Positions 47,421 through 58,783 of a DNA stretch of 64,000 nt are shown in pieces. The notes below the pieces were generated by a model. The model had not been told where the DNA came from, did not search any database, and was given only the letters and a program-made list of their open reading frames with translations. Made by a program: the position numbers and the translations under genes. The DNA lies in the NCBI GenBank assembly GCA_030272585.1, contig BSYQ01000008.1, positions 2,542,001 through 2,606,000 on the forward strand. Reading direction: 5' to 3'. How positions within the stretch are numbered: the stretch's first letter is position 1; each line of letters opens with the position of its first letter. Source of the stretch: Bryopsis sp. KO-2023 (taxonomy: Eukaryota; Chlorophyta; Ulvophyceae; Bryopsidales; Bryopsidaceae).

Positions 47421-49592
47421 ATGGAGAGTGTGAAAGGTGGATTTCCAACCACTCCATTCAAACGTATTTGCGTATTCACCGGATCGAGCCCAGGAAAAAG
47501 CCCGGAATATGTGAAATGTGCCGAAGCCCTTGGGGAAGCGCTCGTAAAAAGAAACATTGGGCTGGTCTATGGAGGTATGTAAGCACAGGGCCTAGCAACG
47601 CCAATTTTCTTTTAATGTATCTTATTCATAGGGCATACAGTTTCATTGGAGAAAGTGTAACATGTCCAGGACCCCAAAAAACCAGAAATCTGAATGCTAA
47701 CTGCAGAAAGAAAATGGAACTTATACATATTTTGTTCCTACGATATCGAATCTGCTTTTCGTTTTTGTTGTGATCATGTTTTGCAGGTGGATCCGTTGGG
47801 CTGATGGGGGCCTTAGCAAACACAGTAAGGGAGCATGTTGTCTATTTCCATCCATAATTGACACTCAATCGTGTACATAGTATGTTTTTTGGGTTTTGGG
47901 TTTTGGAACGAAAAGCACTCATCTGTAAAACTTGGAATGAAAACTTGAAAAACTTGGTAATGCTTGAAAAGAAACCGACGGGCGGAACGAATGAACTGGG
48001 AAGAATGGGCTGCGAATATCATTTTTTGTTTCAAATCGTTGGTCTGGATCTATGTGCATCTCCTTCCCTTTCGAAAAGAATGAATCAGAAGGACGAAATT
48101 ATTGGGGATATTCTATGTCTGTTTCTGGGCAGGTTGCAAAGGGGCTGGGGCATGATGGGGTGGTTGGGGTGATTCCGGAAGGGTTGTGTTCAACGGAGGT
48201 AAGAAGGACAACACATATTATATACATATATCATACCCTAAATCAGCATTCAATGACCACACTGTAGCTGCACATGTCTCTATGTATGACAGTGTGCTTC
48301 TGACCAGCAATGAGCCATCGGCGAAAAATGCATTTGTGGGTTTTGGTTAAAAGAGTGAACTGTTTTGCTGTCAATGAAGCGAAAAAAGAACCATAAAGGG
48401 GTTGTGTGGGGGTTGAAGAAACACAAATTCAGAGCTGAATTTGTGTTTCTTCAGATTTCAGGTGCAATGGTGGGAGAGACCAGGGTCGTGAAAAACATGC
48501 ACAAGCGGAAAGTAGGTTCAATTTTCGATGGACGACTCAAAAAAACAAAAAGAAAAAACAAGGAAGTTGCAGCAAAGCAGCGAGCCCCTCGATAGAAAAA
48601 GTGACACTTTGATTAGTCTAGGAGCATTTTTGAAAGCTGTGCAAGGATATTGTCCAAATGCTACTGTCGCAATCGTCAAGCCAATTCCCATCTTTCAGTT
48701 TTGTACTGATTCAACAGGGATTATGGATTTAAGTTTGGATTGCACAGGAGTTGATGGCAGAACTGGCGGATGCTTTTGTTGTTTTGCCAGGAGGTTTTGG
48801 AACCCTGGAAGAGATGTTGGAAGTCGTAACCTGGCATCAGTTGGGTTATCACAGGAAACCAATCGGAGTTTTGAACGTGGGAGGGTTTTATGATTCTCTA
48901 CTGGGATTCTTTGATCACTTGGTCCAAGAGGTGCGTAAAAGAAAAAATAGAAAATGAATCTGTTGTTATCTCTCTGGGATTTCACGCATTTGTCGAATGG
49001 GGTAATGGAAACCCCTTATTTAGCAAGATCTTTTTTGTCGTGCTTTTCTTTTTTTCTTTCAACACACCATATTTTGCTGTGTGCATGATAGGAACTCAGA
49101 TTTTTTTCCCCCTGGTGAGGTAGGTTCATAAAAAGTGTTGCTTTCAGCGAATGTTAAGGTTCTATGCTTTTCACACCAGGGGTTTGTCCAAGATGCAAGT
49201 CGAAAGATTGTTGTTCAAGCGGAGGCTCCAAATGCTCTGTTGGATTTGCTCAGAGATTATCAAGGTAGCCCATCAAACTTCTTGTAAAGCATTCAACGAC
49301 ATTTGTCTATGTTTTTTTAATTAACACAAATGGCCTTTCGGGGATGGGTGGGTGGGTAGACAGAGAAAACCAATGGTGCTTCAGGAACTTGAAAATTGAT
49401 GGATCGCATTGTGAACGGAAAAACAGAAAGGCTGTATAATTTGACATATGGTCTGTTTCTGGAATATGCAACAATATCTGCCATTGTGACTTGTTTGATT
49501 TTTTTTCATGTGCTTTCTGATTGGCAGTGTCGAGCGATCTACCAGTTGTGGTAACGAGCGAACAATCCAGTGGAGGAGATACCTCAGTTTGA
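47421..49592 (+). CDS. LOG: cytokinin riboside 5'-monophosphate phosphoribohydrolase (LOG-type)
   Basis: Seven exons (47421-47574, 47787-47824, 48133-48198, 48455-48511, 48748-48930, 49180-49264, 49528-49592) give 215 residues, the normal LOG length, with all phases matching. Recognisable parts are [42 protein letters not shown], a conserved Arg in NMHKRKELM (Arg104), and the signature [12 protein letters not shown] (118-129). LOG enzymes cleave ribose-5-phosphate from N6-modified AMP to release free cytokinin bases; related proteins act on AMP more generally and are often misnamed lysine decarboxylases. The C-terminal exon ([16 protein letters not shown]) is lineage-specific. A long inverted repeat covers the acceptor of exon 4 (listed separately). 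Confidence 0.94.
48414..48453 (+). promoter_or_regulatory. 19-bp perfect inverted repeat over a 3' splice site
   Basis: tgaagaaacacaaattcag (48414-48432) is the exact reverse complement of ctgaatttgtgtttcttca (48435-48453), with only ag between them. The right arm is the pyrimidine-rich tract of the acceptor of LOG exon 4, and the acceptor AG is at 48453-48454. In the pre-mRNA the tract would be buried in a very stable hairpin. A role in splicing control is inferred. Confidence 0.75.
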
Positions 49593-49942
49593 TATCAAAC
49601 TTCGATCGATTTGCAGAGTTTTTTCTTTTCAATATCTTTGCTGTTTTAAGTGAAGCACAGAAAACGTGCACTCCACAATCATTCTTCTGCCCCCAATTTT
49701 ATTAATGGGTCAATATGGTTAATCAGGTCCAAAATTTCAGGAAAGGGAGAGGGGATATTGAACACAACACTCTATTTTTCAAAGACCGAACGATACAGTG
49801 GTTTCCAGCCAGGCATGAAAAACTTAATTGAAATATTCAAAAGTTGTGTTGATGAAAGAGACAACATTGTTTAAAATTCATCAACCATGGTTTTTGGCTA
49901 AAGGTTGTAGGTTGCCCACAACACAACTAATAATCTCTTTCG
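49593..49942. other. intergenic spacer between convergent genes
   Basis: 350 bp between the LOG stop and the adenylyltransferase stop. No gene or clear repeat is seen; it should hold both 3' ends. Confidence 0.5.
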
Positions 49943-51947
49943 TCAGACATTGGGGAAGCCTACTCCTGCCAAGATAGCCATGGGCCCAACTTTCTTGACA
50001 TAGTCGATTTCTTCTTGCGACCTCACGAACAAAGTTCCAGCAAAGCCGAGGGCACTGAACGAAAAGACAACAGAACAATCATTATGATTATCATGGTTGT
50101 TTATGGCGACAAAACAATTATGGAAAACTGGAAGAACAACAGAAAAGTGAATCATTTTAAAAAATGTATAAAGAAGCTCCATAAGTGTTGAAGATGCACG
50201 CAGCGAACTCACTTGACACCACAGGGCCCCTCGGAATCGTTTTGCCTAGGAATCAGCAGAACCCATCCTTCAGAAAACAGCAGGTTGAAGGATTGGGCAA
50301 CTGAGATTTCTGTCGAGGCCATGGTCGTGAGTTCGGCTACTTTCCTGCACACGTCCTCAGGGGAAGAGCCCTTTCGGAGTTGGGCTCCGAGCATTTTGAA
50401 CGGTAGATTGGGCAACAATTGGGATCCTCCTCCATTCTCGAGACCGGCCACTACTGCTGGAGTAATGGGAGCTTCGTTTGGCAGACTGTCGTCGAAAGGA
50501 AGCGGAACTACCTTGGCGGATTGGAAGCCATATCACGAATTACAGCGTGTTTGTAAAGGGTGGAAAAAAAAAATCAGTGTTTCTGGTGGATCCATTGCTG
50601 GACTGGAAGGTCACAGAATGTTACCCACCCCCTCTCCCACCCCCCCCCCCAAAAAAAAAAAAAACATAAAAAACCACATTCCTACAGATTTTTTTTTCCT
50701 TGGGGGGGTTGAAGAGATTCTAAGGGAGGGCTTCCCTAACATACCTCCAACAAATAGAATCTGGAAAATTCATAATTCGTACAACGATGCCCTCCACATC
50801 AACGCTAATCAACATGTGCAAATACATCGTCCAGAACTCGTATTTTCGGATCAAAAATGAAAGTGGATTTGTGTGGGGGAGTGGGGTTCACACAGGTTCA
50901 GCATGTGAAAACCCTGCCTACCAAATGAAGCATTCCCTTGAATCACCAGAGATGCCAGAACGATACAAAAGGAAATGACAATGACTGGAAATCTTTCTAC
51001 CTGGATGTGTTTGTGTGGCTGACTGGCACCAGATTGGGGACCGCAGTTGAAAAATGCTAAACCACCATTGGGCATAGACTATCCTTCAAACAAACATGTG
51101 CATAAATTTTGTTCAGAACTTTTCCACCTACACAAAAAGCAAGCTATGCTTTCACATATTCGCATCTTTTTTTTTAAATCGCAATCCTGGTCTACTTAAC
51201 GTGAATTTTCGCTGATAGGAGCGAAAATGGATGAATTGAGAATTAGAAAAAACATGTTGAATCAATGGTGATCAGTCAGCAAAAAGCCAAAATGAAACGA
51301 AACCACAAAAAAAGTCAAGAAAAAAAATCACGGGAAAACCGAAACAAAATAAATACTCAGGAGTGTACCTCCATAACTTTCATGGTTGCATCGATGTCCT
51401 GGACATTCAAGGGCTCCTCTTGCTTCTCGAATTCCCTTGTGACGACCAACAGGTGGTGATCCACCAGGTTGAATTTGTTGAGCAGAAGTGTGTGGGTGTC
51501 TGACAGGTGCTGGACCCAAAGCTCCTCCTCGTAAGGCAGAAAGGGGTTCACAAACTTCTTCTTCTCCTGGCTGAAATCATGCAGCAACGCTCTTTATGGA
51601 TCGACGACTGAGGTAGAAAAAAAGAGGTAGTGTACACGAGTGTTGAAAATACAGAAAAGGCTTCGCGCAGAATCTTCAACTGAATGGCAGAATAGAAATC
51701 CAGGAAGATTGGTGATCCAGTAATCGACGAGAGGTGTCGAAAGACGATTCGGAAGAGCCTACCTGGCGTTTTCAGGCTTCTTTGTTTTTTCTTTTAGCGA
51801 TTCCGAAACTCGTACAAGAAAGACGACCCCAGAGTCGTCGTCTCGCATGAACTCCGTTTTGGTGGGCGTTTTAAAAGCCGCCCCCGCTTCTCCAGCACGA
51901 GTGTAAGTCTCGACGACACCACTCCACAGCGTGCTCGGATCTGTCAT
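49943..51947 (-). CDS. ATP adenylyltransferase / Ap4A phosphorylase (HIT superfamily)
   Basis: Five minus-strand exons (51947-51763, 51570-51369, 51078-51001, 50511-50213, 50054-49943) give 291 residues, all in phase. Family landmarks are in order: LWSGVVETYTRA and TEFMRDDDSGVVFLVR (N-terminus), NPFLPYEEEL (70-79), LLLNKFNLVDHHLLVVTR, FFNCGPQSGASQPHKHIQ (138-155, containing the histidine-triad-like H-K-H-I-Q active site), FNLLFSEGWVLLIPR, NALGFAGTLFVR and GPMAILAGVGFPNV. The enzyme splits diadenosine tetraphosphate with phosphate into ATP and ADP, as yeast APA1/APA2 do. The start is the ATG that opens TDPSTLWSG; a GTG upstream in frame is unlikely. It shares a 0.5-kb upstream region with the RPAP3 gene. 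Confidence 0.93.
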
Positions 51948-52449
51948 GGATCTACACAACGGTTGAGCCCCTTCAACCGCCCTCACCTAACGAGTTCACC
52001 CAAAATCCGTGTCAGGAGGCAGCGTCTCCTCTAAGTTACCCCCTCCTAAGAAATTGCAAAAGGAGAGAAAGTCGGCATGCTTTATATTGCCGAATCTCGA
52101 ACGCGCGCGTCTCGAAAGAGATGATCAACGCCATACCTCCTTCCCCTTGACTGTTTGATACTGTCGGCGAGCGAAATGATTCACGCCCGTACATAGACGC
52201 CGCTGGACACTTAGCATCAGAAAAAAAAATAAGACGCCGCTACTCGTAGCCAAACCAAGCCTCGTTCCAGAAACGCCCGACTTGTTGTTGCTGGAGGTGG
52301 GGCTGCGACAGAATCTGATTCTGGGTTTGCGACGAAACGCAACAATTTTATGCCATCTGCTTGCATGTCAGACATTTACAAGCACCAGATTCACAGTCAC
52401 AATCACGCGACCAAGTGCTCGTTTGTAGTTCGTTCGCTGGTCCCGCAAC
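51948..52449. promoter_or_regulatory. bidirectional upstream region, adenylyltransferase and RPAP3
   Basis: 502 bp lie between two divergent start codons. No gene fits inside. No clear TATA box or repeat was found. A shared promoter is inferred from spacing only. Confidence 0.45.
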
Positions 52450-54540
52450 ATGACGACCCCACAGCATCAAATTCGCGAAAACACGTTGGAGCTACAGGAC
52501 TTCGTGAAGGGCTTGCACGAGTGGGAGGGCGACGTCAGAAAAAAAGACCGTAAGCTCATCAAAGGAAATGCGGGGGCGACCTGGACGGAAAATTGTGGAG
52601 AGAATTGCCCTCCTGTTCGGGGAGTGACGAAGCACAACGCGAAGGAAGCGCCCGAGTCGCTGCGAAAACCTGCGCCTCAGTTTTCTGGTGGAGGAAACAA
52701 ATCGGTAGGGCACCATTTCTGGATTCGTGTCTGGACGTCAGCTGTTTTTTCCTGGAGGTAATTAATAGAATTATTGTGATCCATTTTTTCATCTTTTTTT
52801 TTTCCCCTGTCGATTTCAAGTCATTGCTGTGAATTGTCTTGCTTGGAATCCTGATAGCCCATCTCATTCTAAGAATAGAATTGGTTGGCCCACATGGCTC
52901 ACTCATTTGCTCAGTCGGTGAATGGGCTGCTTCCACTTCACCCTTAGTTCAACATATTCAAAAGGATTGCTGGGCTTACAGACATGGAGATGGATAGAGT
53001 GTTTTCCTTTAAAGTGGTATTTTTTTTTGGTTGTGGTTTTTGCCACTTTCTGCTGATTCTTCTTTCCCCCACTCAGAAGCCTTTGCCACCCATGTCCCAA
53101 AACAAGAGCCCTGCAGCACACACGTACAAGAACTACAGTCAATGGGACAAGTTTGATTTGGATGCTGCCTTGAACGAGTGCGACCAACCCACCAAATCAA
53201 CTCAAGAATCTCCGCCCCAAAAAATTGAACCCACGCCACCCCCTCCCAACGAACCTCCCCCAGACATGAAGCGAACAGCGAACAAAGTGCTGCCCGCCCA
53301 GTCTGTCAGACCCTCCAAGAGAAACCCTGTGGAAAAGAACTCCATCCCCACTGATGCAAACGGGTGGCGTCAAGAAGGTAACGGTCATTTCAAGATCGGG
53401 GATTTCCAAGAGGCGGCAGAATGTTACACTAGGTCGATCGAATGCGAGGGCACTTCGTTGGGTTATGCAAACAGAGCTATGGCTAGACTCAAGATGGGGG
53501 AACATAGGGGGGCAGAGGGGGATTGCACCGAAGCAATCAGTCTCGACCCAATGTACCTCAAGGCCTACCAGCGAAGGAGCGCAAGCAGGGAAGCTCTGGG
53601 GAATTTGCAAGGGGCGGTGGAAGACTTGGAAATGGTGGTCAGGCTGGGTCCCACCTCGGAGGCTTCCAAAAAGAGTCTGCTGGAGGGTTTGAACAGATTG
53701 ACAAGATCGGAAAAGCTGAAACCTGTGAAGAGACGGGGTGAGGTGCCGATACAATTTCCCAAAAAAGGAAAGGCACAGGATCGGAGGGGGAAGAGTGTTG
53801 GGGAAATTGAAGCGGTGGAAGAGAACGATAAAGAGGGGTTAGGCTCCACCATGGTTCAACCAATAGAAAGCGACGTGGTTGTACAAGAGGGGGTGGAGGG
53901 TGGGACGCTCCAGAGAAAGGAGGTAGCACCGGTGCTAAAAGATGGGGCCTCAGTCGACAAGCCAGAGGGTGCAACTGCAATGGTCGGATCGAAAAGAATG
54001 GAGCCGAAGGTAGAATCGGGACGAAAACCTCCTCGCAGGCTTGATTTAGCCGATTCTGCACCCATGGGTTGTGAAACATCAGGCAGCCAATCCAGAGGGT
54101 CATCTCAGCATTCGACACCACGATCAGCGAACAAGCTGCCGTTGAAAGGTCCCAAAACAGGTGCAGAGTTTGAAACGTACTGGAAAGGACTCAGAGAGGC
54201 GACGCTGGATGAAAAGAGTCTGTACCTATCCAGGGTTGACCCAGGCGATTTCCAAAAGATCTTCAAGGCTGTGCTGTCGCCACCTGTGATGCTTGGAATT
54301 GTCAGGTGTTCTCTGTCTGAACTGCAAAAGGGGAAGGATTCTGTGTGTGACGTCGGGCATTGGATAAGTGTGCTCGAGGCTTTGACAAAGGTTCCAAGAT
54401 TTAGCATGGTCGTGATGTGCGTTGGGAAAAAGGAGAAATTGGAGCTCGGTAAGGTTTGGGATGATGTATGTGGTGGTTTGGTGGAAGGTGCTGGTGCTAA
54501 AACTAGACTTGAGAACGTCCGGAAACCTTTTGGTTGGTGA
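52450..54540 (+). CDS. RPAP3: RPAP3-like co-chaperone with TPR and RPAP3_C domains
   Basis: Two exons, 52450-52704 and 53077-54540, give 572 residues. The N-terminus TLELQDFVKGLHEWEGDVR and the later SQWDKFDLDAALNE match RPAP3. One TPR block at about 178-285 reads GWRQEGNGHFKIGDFQEAAE, LGYANRAMARLKMGEHRGAE and YLKAYQRRSASREALGNLQG. A low-complexity acidic/basic linker follows. The C-terminal RPAP3_C (monad-binding) domain at about 445-570 includes FETYWKGL, YLSRVDPGDFQKIFKAVL, WISVLEALTKVPRFSMVVM. RPAP3 works with Hsp90 and the R2TP complex (RUVBL1/2, PIH1D1) to assemble RNA polymerases, snoRNPs and PIKK kinases. Animal RPAP3 has two TPR blocks, here only one is present, as in SPAG1/plant-type forms. 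Confidence 0.92.
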
Positions 54541-54893
54541 TAGAAGGTGGGGTTTTAGTATGATCGATTGGACCTTTTTTTTTCATTCTGTAACACCTCG
54601 TCTGCCTTGGCTTTTCATAATGCTTGCACCTGTCTGACTTGCAAAGCCTCAAAAAAAAAGTATTGGGTTGCACCCGCAGAAAAACTAGCATACTATCTAG
54701 AACGGCCATGTTTTTTTCCTGGAGGTTGATGAAGGTGCACTCAAAATCGTCACGTCGACACATCCCATCAATACTTTTTTTGTAGCACTGCTGCAATACT
54801 TCAGAGATCCTTGTCGACGGATCCTTGCTATGTCACATAGCATTCGTCGTGTTCACACAACAAGCCAATCGCAATCGCCTGTAAACGCGGAAA
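54541..54893. other. intergenic spacer between convergent genes
   Basis: 353 bp between the RPAP3 stop and the ZNF830-like stop. Poly(T) and poly(A) runs near 54576 and 54650; no gene. Confidence 0.5.
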
Positions 54894-55907
54894 TCATACA
54901 GCTTTAGCCCTCCAGTCAGTCAAACTATCACCATCATCGCTATCCGAGGAGTCCACATCGCTATCCGATTCAGGGAGGTCCATCCTTGATCTCTTTTTCT
55001 TCTTTGGCTTTTCCCCATCCACATTCCCTTTCACACCCTCGCCAGTCTTTCTTCCCTCGTGTTTCTCCCTCAAACTCGACACCAGCCGGAACCTGAGCTC
55101 TTGTTCGAATGCCTCCGTCTCCTCCCTGCTTCGAGCCCCGTCTTCCGCGTCCACCGCTTCCCTCTCGGCCAAATCCTGCATGCTAGCTTCCATTTCTCGT
55201 TGAAAATCCAGGTATTCAGCTTCCTTATCCTTTTTTGTCCGGGGCTTTATCCCCCTGGCCAAACCATCTGCCTCCTTATCCTCAAAGAAACCCTCTGGGA
55301 CTGTCCCAGGGTTTGATCTAGTTGCAGTGACATTGGATGCCTGCAAGGGATCTTCAGCATCGGGGGCTTGCTGGAAAAAATTGTCAGGGAGGGCAGTGGG
55401 GAAATCCTCGACTGAAGCAGAATTGAGACCATCAGATGGAGCTGGGGGGGGGAGTTCGCTGTTGGATGCTTGTTGTGGCTGGTCCAAGGCTGATGGTCGC
55501 CGTGGAGGGGGAGGAGGCATCAGCTCCGCGTCTGAAGGACCTTCTTCTCTGGGTCGTTTCTTATCCACTGGTCAAACACATCCTCATGTCAAATTCCCAA
55601 CCAGTCTCTGGAGCTGTTCCTGTCCTTTTCTAAATTCGATGGAGAAACAAGGGGGGCAAAGAGAAGAAAATTAGCTCCTTCAAATTTGGCCAGGGGTGAA
55701 CCCACCTTTAACAGCATCCTCTTCTTGAATTTCTATGTGCTCCACAGAGGCATCGAGCGATTCAGGTGACGTCTTAGGTTCGTCCGGCGAAGGCGTCACA
55801 AACCTGACCGCCCTTTTTTGAGCTTTCAGTTTTTTAAGCTGAACTTTGGAAGACCCAACGCCACGACTGACTTGCGCCTTCCGAAACATCGACTTGAAAT
55901 CGGACAT
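54894..55907 (-). CDS. ZNF830-like protein lacking the N-terminal zinc finger
   Basis: Two minus-strand exons, 55907-55706 and 55567-54894, give 291 residues (G|TG junction in phase). The C-terminal two thirds match ZNF830: LPDNFF (127-132), VPEGFFEDKEADGLARGIKP (157-176), YLDFQREME, a Glu/Arg-rich coiled coil with FRLVSSLREKH, a KPKKKKRSR basic stretch, an Asp/Ser tail and a terminal DWRAK. ZNF830 acts in pre-mRNA splicing complexes and the response to DNA damage. The family normally has a C2H2 finger near the N-terminus; here exon 1 (MSDFKSMFRKAQVSRGV...) has no Cys/His pair, and the 138-bp intron hides no such exon. Either the finger was lost or an upstream exon exists that I cannot see. 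Confidence 0.85.
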
Positions 55908-56263
55908 CCTTGTCCCACCTGGATTTCAGACGCCGAACCAGGCGAAACGAACACGTATGCCGAGAAAAAACCGCACGTCGAAGGGCAACACAAATGAAAA
56001 AATGGGCAACACAAATAAAAAAAGGGGCAACCCGAGCAGACACAGTCCGCTGTCGAAAGCAAGCTAAAAATTATCAGTAGAAATCGCTCCGATCCTCAAC
56101 CATCCTCATCCCCTTCGGATTTAGCACCACTTGTGCCTGAGTGTATGTCAGACATGGGTACGTGCGAAACCCGACATGGATTCTGATACAGAAAGAGGGA
56201 CTTCGAGCCAGTGCGGGTAGACTTCACTTCATCCACCCACTCTGTTCGATTGAGCGAAACAGG
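55908..56263. promoter_or_regulatory. bidirectional upstream region, ZNF830-like and DDB1
   Basis: 356 bp separate the two divergent start codons. It contains a 21-bp tandem repeat of gggcaacacaaat plus an A-run at 55983, 56004 and (partial) 56025. A shared promoter is inferred. Confidence 0.45.
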
Positions 56264-58750
56264 ATGTCGGTGGAGGAAAACGGGGGGAGCGGCTGTTTTT
56301 ACAACTATGTCGTCACCGCCCAGAAGCCGATGGGGGTCACTCACTCCGTCGTGGGCAACTTTACTTCCCCTACAGACGTCAACCTGATCATCGGGTGGGG
56401 CCTGCTGGCTTGTGGAATGAAAGCCATCACCTTGGTTCTAGAACGTCGTGTTTTGGTTGGAACGCACGTCTCACTCTTGGTGCAGCCAGAGCACTCGGCT
56501 GTGCTGTTTCTACATGTGTTTTGACTTTCCACGAGCCCATCGAATTGACGACATTAAGACTTTCGAATGTAGCTGGATCATTCAGCAGACCTTGGATTTT
56601 TTTGAGGAAAATCGAGTGGTTTTGAATGGCACTGCAAAGCATATGTTTAGGGGGATGGAAAGAGAGAAGTTTGAAAGTCAACATCCACATTTAAACAAAA
56701 TGATTAAAACACTTGGGGGTTGGAAGAGATTCGAGGGCAGAATTTTTTTTCAGCATTTTTTTGAAAATGTATCTTCGGAAAGCACTGCAATGATACCAAA
56801 TCTGTTTGTCAAGATTCACCTCTTCACGCATTGATTTTCATTTTGGTTTCTTTTTGTTCGACAAAACAGAAAGTTCAGCAGAATTGAAATCCACAAGCTG
56901 CAGAGAGAAGGCCTTCATGTAAGTGTCTACTGAACCATTCCTTTCTCCAAAAAAAATTGTTTTAGTCATTTTTCTTTCCACATGACTCATGGAATCGCAG
57001 CTTTCAGGCTCGATTCAATACATAGACACAAGAAAAAACGGTGTGGAAACGAAATAATATATATATATATATTTTTTTGTTCCCAATGTATTTGCTTGCT
57101 CCAATGTGATCCAACCATTCAATGCACAATTCAGAGTTTTGGAAAAATCATCATTCGTTGGTTCCTTGCCTTTATGTTATTGACAAAAAACTTGGATGTT
57201 ATCCTGCTGATTTTTTTTTTCAAACTTTTCTTTATGATAGGGTATGCTGGATGTCCCCATATATGATCGCATCGCAGCTCTCACTCTTTTCAGACCCAAG
57301 GTGTGAGACAATCATTCTTTTCTTTTGTGAATTGAAGATATTCAATCGAAAAAATAAATAAAAAATGAATTTGTTGAATTTATAAATTTGTTGAAGAATT
57401 TAAAAACAATAATTGTTAGTATTGTCCGCAAAAAATGGAAATTAAAAATTGAAGACGATTCAGTTTAATTGAATACATAGCCGTGCTTGAGAAATAAAAA
57501 ATAGCTCATGCTGTGTGGAAAATCCAACGGGTGCATGCTCCAGCTCCAATTTTGGATGAACTTTGAAACGGTGTTTTAGTAGTGTGAGAATAATAACAAT
57601 CCTGCCAGCCTTTTTTTTTGAATCTGTCAGGTTTTTTTTTTTTTTTTTTAACCGAAAAAAATACAATCCTCATGTCCAGGGAGATGCGACAGATTCGCTT
57701 ATGCTTCTTACGGAGCGCAACCGGCTGTGCATTCTTCAATACGACAGCGTCCAAGGTTTGCTGCCAATAATATCTTATTCACAGTCAGACTTGGACGTTT
57801 TTTAAATGTACACACATACATGTTCTGTTCCGTGAAACATTGTTTGACTTGATACATATATACATACGCTTTCCAATCTCTCCTCATTGAGCATTTCCAC
57901 ACACTGTGGGTTGCAGAGTCATGATCGCCAATGGCTTTACAGCACATTTACTTCTTTTGCACATTACGTTTGAGATTATTCTTTAACACTCGGATGAAAT
58001 TTTTACGTGGAGTGGTGAGCAACATTTATCCTTGCGTTCGAGGAATTTTTTTTGGGCAATTTTTATTTTCTTCTTTTTCCCGGTAGCTGTATGCATGCAT
58101 CCAAATTTCATTTGTTTTGCCAGGTGAGCTGGTTACCAAGGCAAGTGGAGATGTGATGGATAAAATTGGGACCCATGCAAAACATGGCTCCGTTGGGATC
58201 GTAGACCCTGAATGCCGAATGATTGGCCTCCACCTGTACAATGGCCTCTTCAAGGTCCGTTCGATTCTTTTCTCAAAAATAAAATAAAAGAATATATATA
58301 TATATTTTTTTATATAGATACATCAGAATTGGGCCAGGACACTCGCTGCAAAGTGAGCTAGATGGCCTTCTATTGTTGCTTGCATCTCCTCCACACATCG
58401 ATTTTATTTGATTTTTTTCAATTCTTTACTCTCTTTGGCAAGTGTGTTTGTTTTCGTTTATCTGGCAATGATGTCTGACGAAATTCGGAGCAGAATGATG
58501 GGAGGATGCTGAGATTGGGAAAGGGCATGTGTTTTTTTTGTCAGGCCATCCCGATGATTGGAAGCCAAGTTCAGGAAGCTTTCAATATTCGGCTGGAAGA
58601 GCTGAACATTTTGGACATGTGCTTTTTACACAAGTGTTCGAAACCCACCCTGGCATTGCTGTACGAAGATACAAAACTTGCCAGACATCTGAGAACATAT
58701 GAAGTCAACCTGAAAGAAAAGGTAAGGCCAGAATCTCATGACTGAAGTTC

Positions 58751-58783
<33 letters not shown>

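Noticed and set aside
47421-49592. Lysine decarboxylase annotation for the LOG gene
   Set aside because: The PGGFGTLEE signature and length identify the phosphoribohydrolase family; the decarboxylase label is a known misannotation.
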